A stretch of 64,000 nt of DNA from Crossaster papposus (lineage: Eukaryota; Echinodermata; Asteroidea; Velatida; Solasteridae): positions 1 through 64,000 of the forward strand of contig JBAIAA010001137.1 of assembly GCA_037893245.1 (NCBI GenBank). Direction: 5' to 3'. The notes under the pieces are model-generated. The model made no database searches. It was not told the origin of the DNA and saw nothing but the letters and a program-made list of their open reading frames with translations. Shown here in pieces: positions 62,458-64,000 of the stretch. Every line of letters starts with the position of its first letter. The first letter of the stretch is position 1. The position numbers were made by a program, and so were the translations under genes.

Positions 62458-64000
62458 TGCTCAGAAGGAACAGCAGAGGTAGAAGACAGAGATAGAGTAT
62501 ATCCACGTGTCTGATCTACACCTCACTCAGCCTGCTCAGAAGGAACAGCAGAGGTAGAAGACAGAGATAGAGTATATCCACGTGTCTGATATACACCTCA
62601 CTCAGCCTGCTCAGAAGGAACAGCAGAGGTAGAAGACAGAGATAGAGTATATCCACGTGTCTGATATACACCTCACTCAGCCTGCTAAAAAGGAACAGCA
62701 GAGGTAGAAGACAGAGATAGAGTATATCCACGTGTCTCACTCAGCCTGCTCAGAAGGAACAGCAGATGTAGAAGACAGAGATAGAGTATATCCACGTGTC
62801 TAATCTACACCTCACTCAGCCTGCTCAGAAGGAACAGCAGAGGTACAAGACAGAGATAAAGTTTATCCACGTGTCTGATCTACACCTCACTCAGCCTGCT
62901 CAGAAGGAACAGCAGAGGTAGAAGACAGAGATATAGTATATCCACGTGTCTGATCTACACCTCACTCAGCCTGCTCAGAAGGAATAGCAGAGGGAGAAGA
63001 CAGAGATAGAGTATATCCACGTGTCTCACTCAGCCTGCTCAGAAGGAACAGCAGAGGTAGAAGACAGAGATAGAGTATATCCACGTGTCTCACTCAGCCT
63101 GCTCAGAAGGAGAGGTAGAAGACAGAGATAGAGTATATCCACGTGTCTCACTCAGCCTGCTCAGAAGGAACAGCAGAGGTAGAAGACATAGATAGAGTAT
63201 ATCCACGTGTCTCACTCAGCCTGCTCAGAAGGAACAGCCGAGGTAGAAGACAGAGATAGAGTATATCCACGTGTCTGATCTACACCTCACTCAGCCTGCT
63301 CAGAAGGAACAGCAGAGGTAGAAGACAGAGATAGGGTATATCCCGGTGTCTGATATACACCTCACTCAGCCTGCTCAGAAGGAACAGCAGAGGTAGAAGA
63401 CAGAGATAGAGTATATCCACGTGTCTGATCTACACCTCACTCAGCCTGCTCAGAAGGAACAGCAGAGGTAGAAAAAAGAGATATAGTATATCCACGTGTC
63501 TGATCTACACCTCACTCAGCCTGCTCAGCAGGAACAGCAGAGGTAGAAGACAGAGATAGAGTATATCCACGTGTCCCACTCAGCCTGCTCAGAATGAACA
63601 GCAGAGGTAGAAGGCAGAGATAGAGTATATCCACGTGTCTCACTCAGCCTGCTCAGAAGGAACAGCAGAGGTAGAAGACAGAGATAGAGTATATCCACGT
63701 GTCTAATATACACCTCACTCAGCCTGCTCAGAAGGAACAGCAGAGGTAGAAGACAGAGATAGAGTATATCCACGTGTCTCACTCAGCCTGCTCAGAAGGA
63801 ACAGCAGAGGTAGGAGACAGAGATAGAGTATATCCACGTGTCTGATCTACACCTCACTCAGACTGCTCAGAAGGAACAGCAGAGGTAGAAGACAGAGATA
63901 GAGTATATGCAAGTGTCTCACTCAGCCTGCTCAGAAGGAACAGCAGAGGTAGAAGACAGAGATAGAGTATATCAACGTGTCTCACTCAGCCTGCTCAGAA
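62458..64000. repeat. Family D higher-order unit, copy 6, cut by the window end
   Basis: AAAGTTTA at 62,858 lies 4,637 bp after the copy 5 marker, and the two frames at 62,516 and 63,525 match those of copies 2 to 4. TATCCCGGTG near 63,342 is shared with copy 2 (47,943) and not with copies 3 to 5. The array continues past the end of the window. Confidence 0.88.

Larger units (their letters stand above)
1..64000. repeat. Satellite array of 64-bp and 75-bp monomers filling the window
   Basis: Every line is made of the same unit, in the same orientation throughout. The S consensus has four consecutive boxes: CACTCAGCCTGCTCAG (16), AAGGAACAGCAGAGG (15), TAGAAGACAGAGATAGAG (18) and TATATCCACGTGTCT (15). 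L adds GATCTACACCT in front of box 1. S and L alternate irregularly, and variant combinations define higher-order repeats. I saw no spacer, transposon end, telomere motif or unique sequence. The array is cut at both window ends. The type of sequence indicates eukaryotic satellite DNA; the species and the chromosomal location cannot be read from it. Confidence 0.98.

Noticed and set aside
842..63782. About 70 open frames of 60 to 85 codons on both strands, many nearly identical, read as a gene family.
   Set aside because: Each is a translation of three or so satellite monomers. Those I checked begin at GTG (from CACGTG or GTGTCT), not ATG. They stop at the next canonical monomer, and appear on both strands over the same bases. 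No ribosome site, codon bias or domain supports them.
1..64000. CRISPR array.
   Set aside because: Units are contiguous with no unique spacers, no conserved palindromic repeat of 25-40 bp and no cas genes. Variation is by point changes across the whole unit.
1..64000. Exonic repeat of a large repeat protein.
   Set aside because: The 64-bp unit and 62- or 58-bp variants are not multiples of three, and no frame stays open for more than about 85 codons in 64 kb.
1..64000. CENP-B box and centromere identity.
   Set aside because: I found nothing like the TTCG..A..CGGG core of the CENP-B box. A satellite with HORs may be centromeric, but the sequence alone does not show it.
1..64000. Telomeric or transposon sequence (TTAGGG, terminal repeats, polyA tails, LTRs).
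   Set aside because: None was seen. There is no interruption of the monomer phase that an insertion with target-site duplication would cause.
1..64000. TATA-like GAGTATATCC or TATATACACG as promoters in each monomer.
   Set aside because: A short AT-rich run in every unit is not evidence of a promoter. No initiator or unique transcript start can be assigned.
1..64000. tRNA, rRNA, snRNA or microRNA genes in the array.
   Set aside because: No conserved A/B boxes, rRNA motifs or Sm sites were recognised. The L hairpin is too short (8 bp with a bulge) for a microRNA precursor.

Overview
The whole 64 kb window is one uninterrupted tandem satellite array. I found no protein-coding gene, RNA gene, transposon, CRISPR array or unique-sequence island. 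Two interchangeable monomers build everything: a short one (S, 64 bp) and a long one (L, 75 bp). L is S plus an 11-bp block, GATCTACACCT, between the end of one unit and the CACTCAG start of the next. Roughly 900 monomers fit the window. Consensus GC is about 48 %. The array runs off both ends. Long satellite DNA with higher-order repeat (HOR) structure indicates a eukaryotic chromosome (pericentromeric, subtelomeric, sex-chromosomal or other heterochromatin). I do not recognise the satellite family and cannot name the species.

Layout. Family A (1 to about 7,798) has HOR units of 3,569 and 2,942 bp plus a cut third copy; it ends at a unique 27-bp truncated monomer. Family B (about 7,799 to 30,940) has different diagnostic variants. 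It is built from large segmental copies: 2,376-bp offset, 7,435/5,776-bp offsets, and a near-perfect 2,076-bp tandem duplication. A mosaic zone (30,941 to 46,500) holds a 984-bp HOR (2.5 copies), a 675-bp tandem pair, a 3,073-bp-spaced pair and a 1,339-bp HOR series. Family D first appears inside that zone at about 38,531. It dominates from about 47,058 to the end, with 1.5 to 2 kb units repeated at 47.1, 51.6, 55.0, 57.8 and 62.5 kb, plus nested 839-bp and 620-bp duplications.

Structure and possible activity. Copies differ mainly by gain or loss of whole monomers (64, 75 or 139 bp) and scattered point changes, as expected from unequal exchange. Nearly every monomer carries a palindromic CACGTG E-box, which holds the only CpG of the consensus. 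Each has a purine-rich half (28 of 33 bases on +). L monomers alone can form an 8-bp bulged stem. The open frames in the window are by-products of monomer lengths; those I checked start at GTG, not ATG. All comparisons were by eye, so boundaries are good to tens of bases unless a marker is stated, and HOR copy number depends on a correct assembly.
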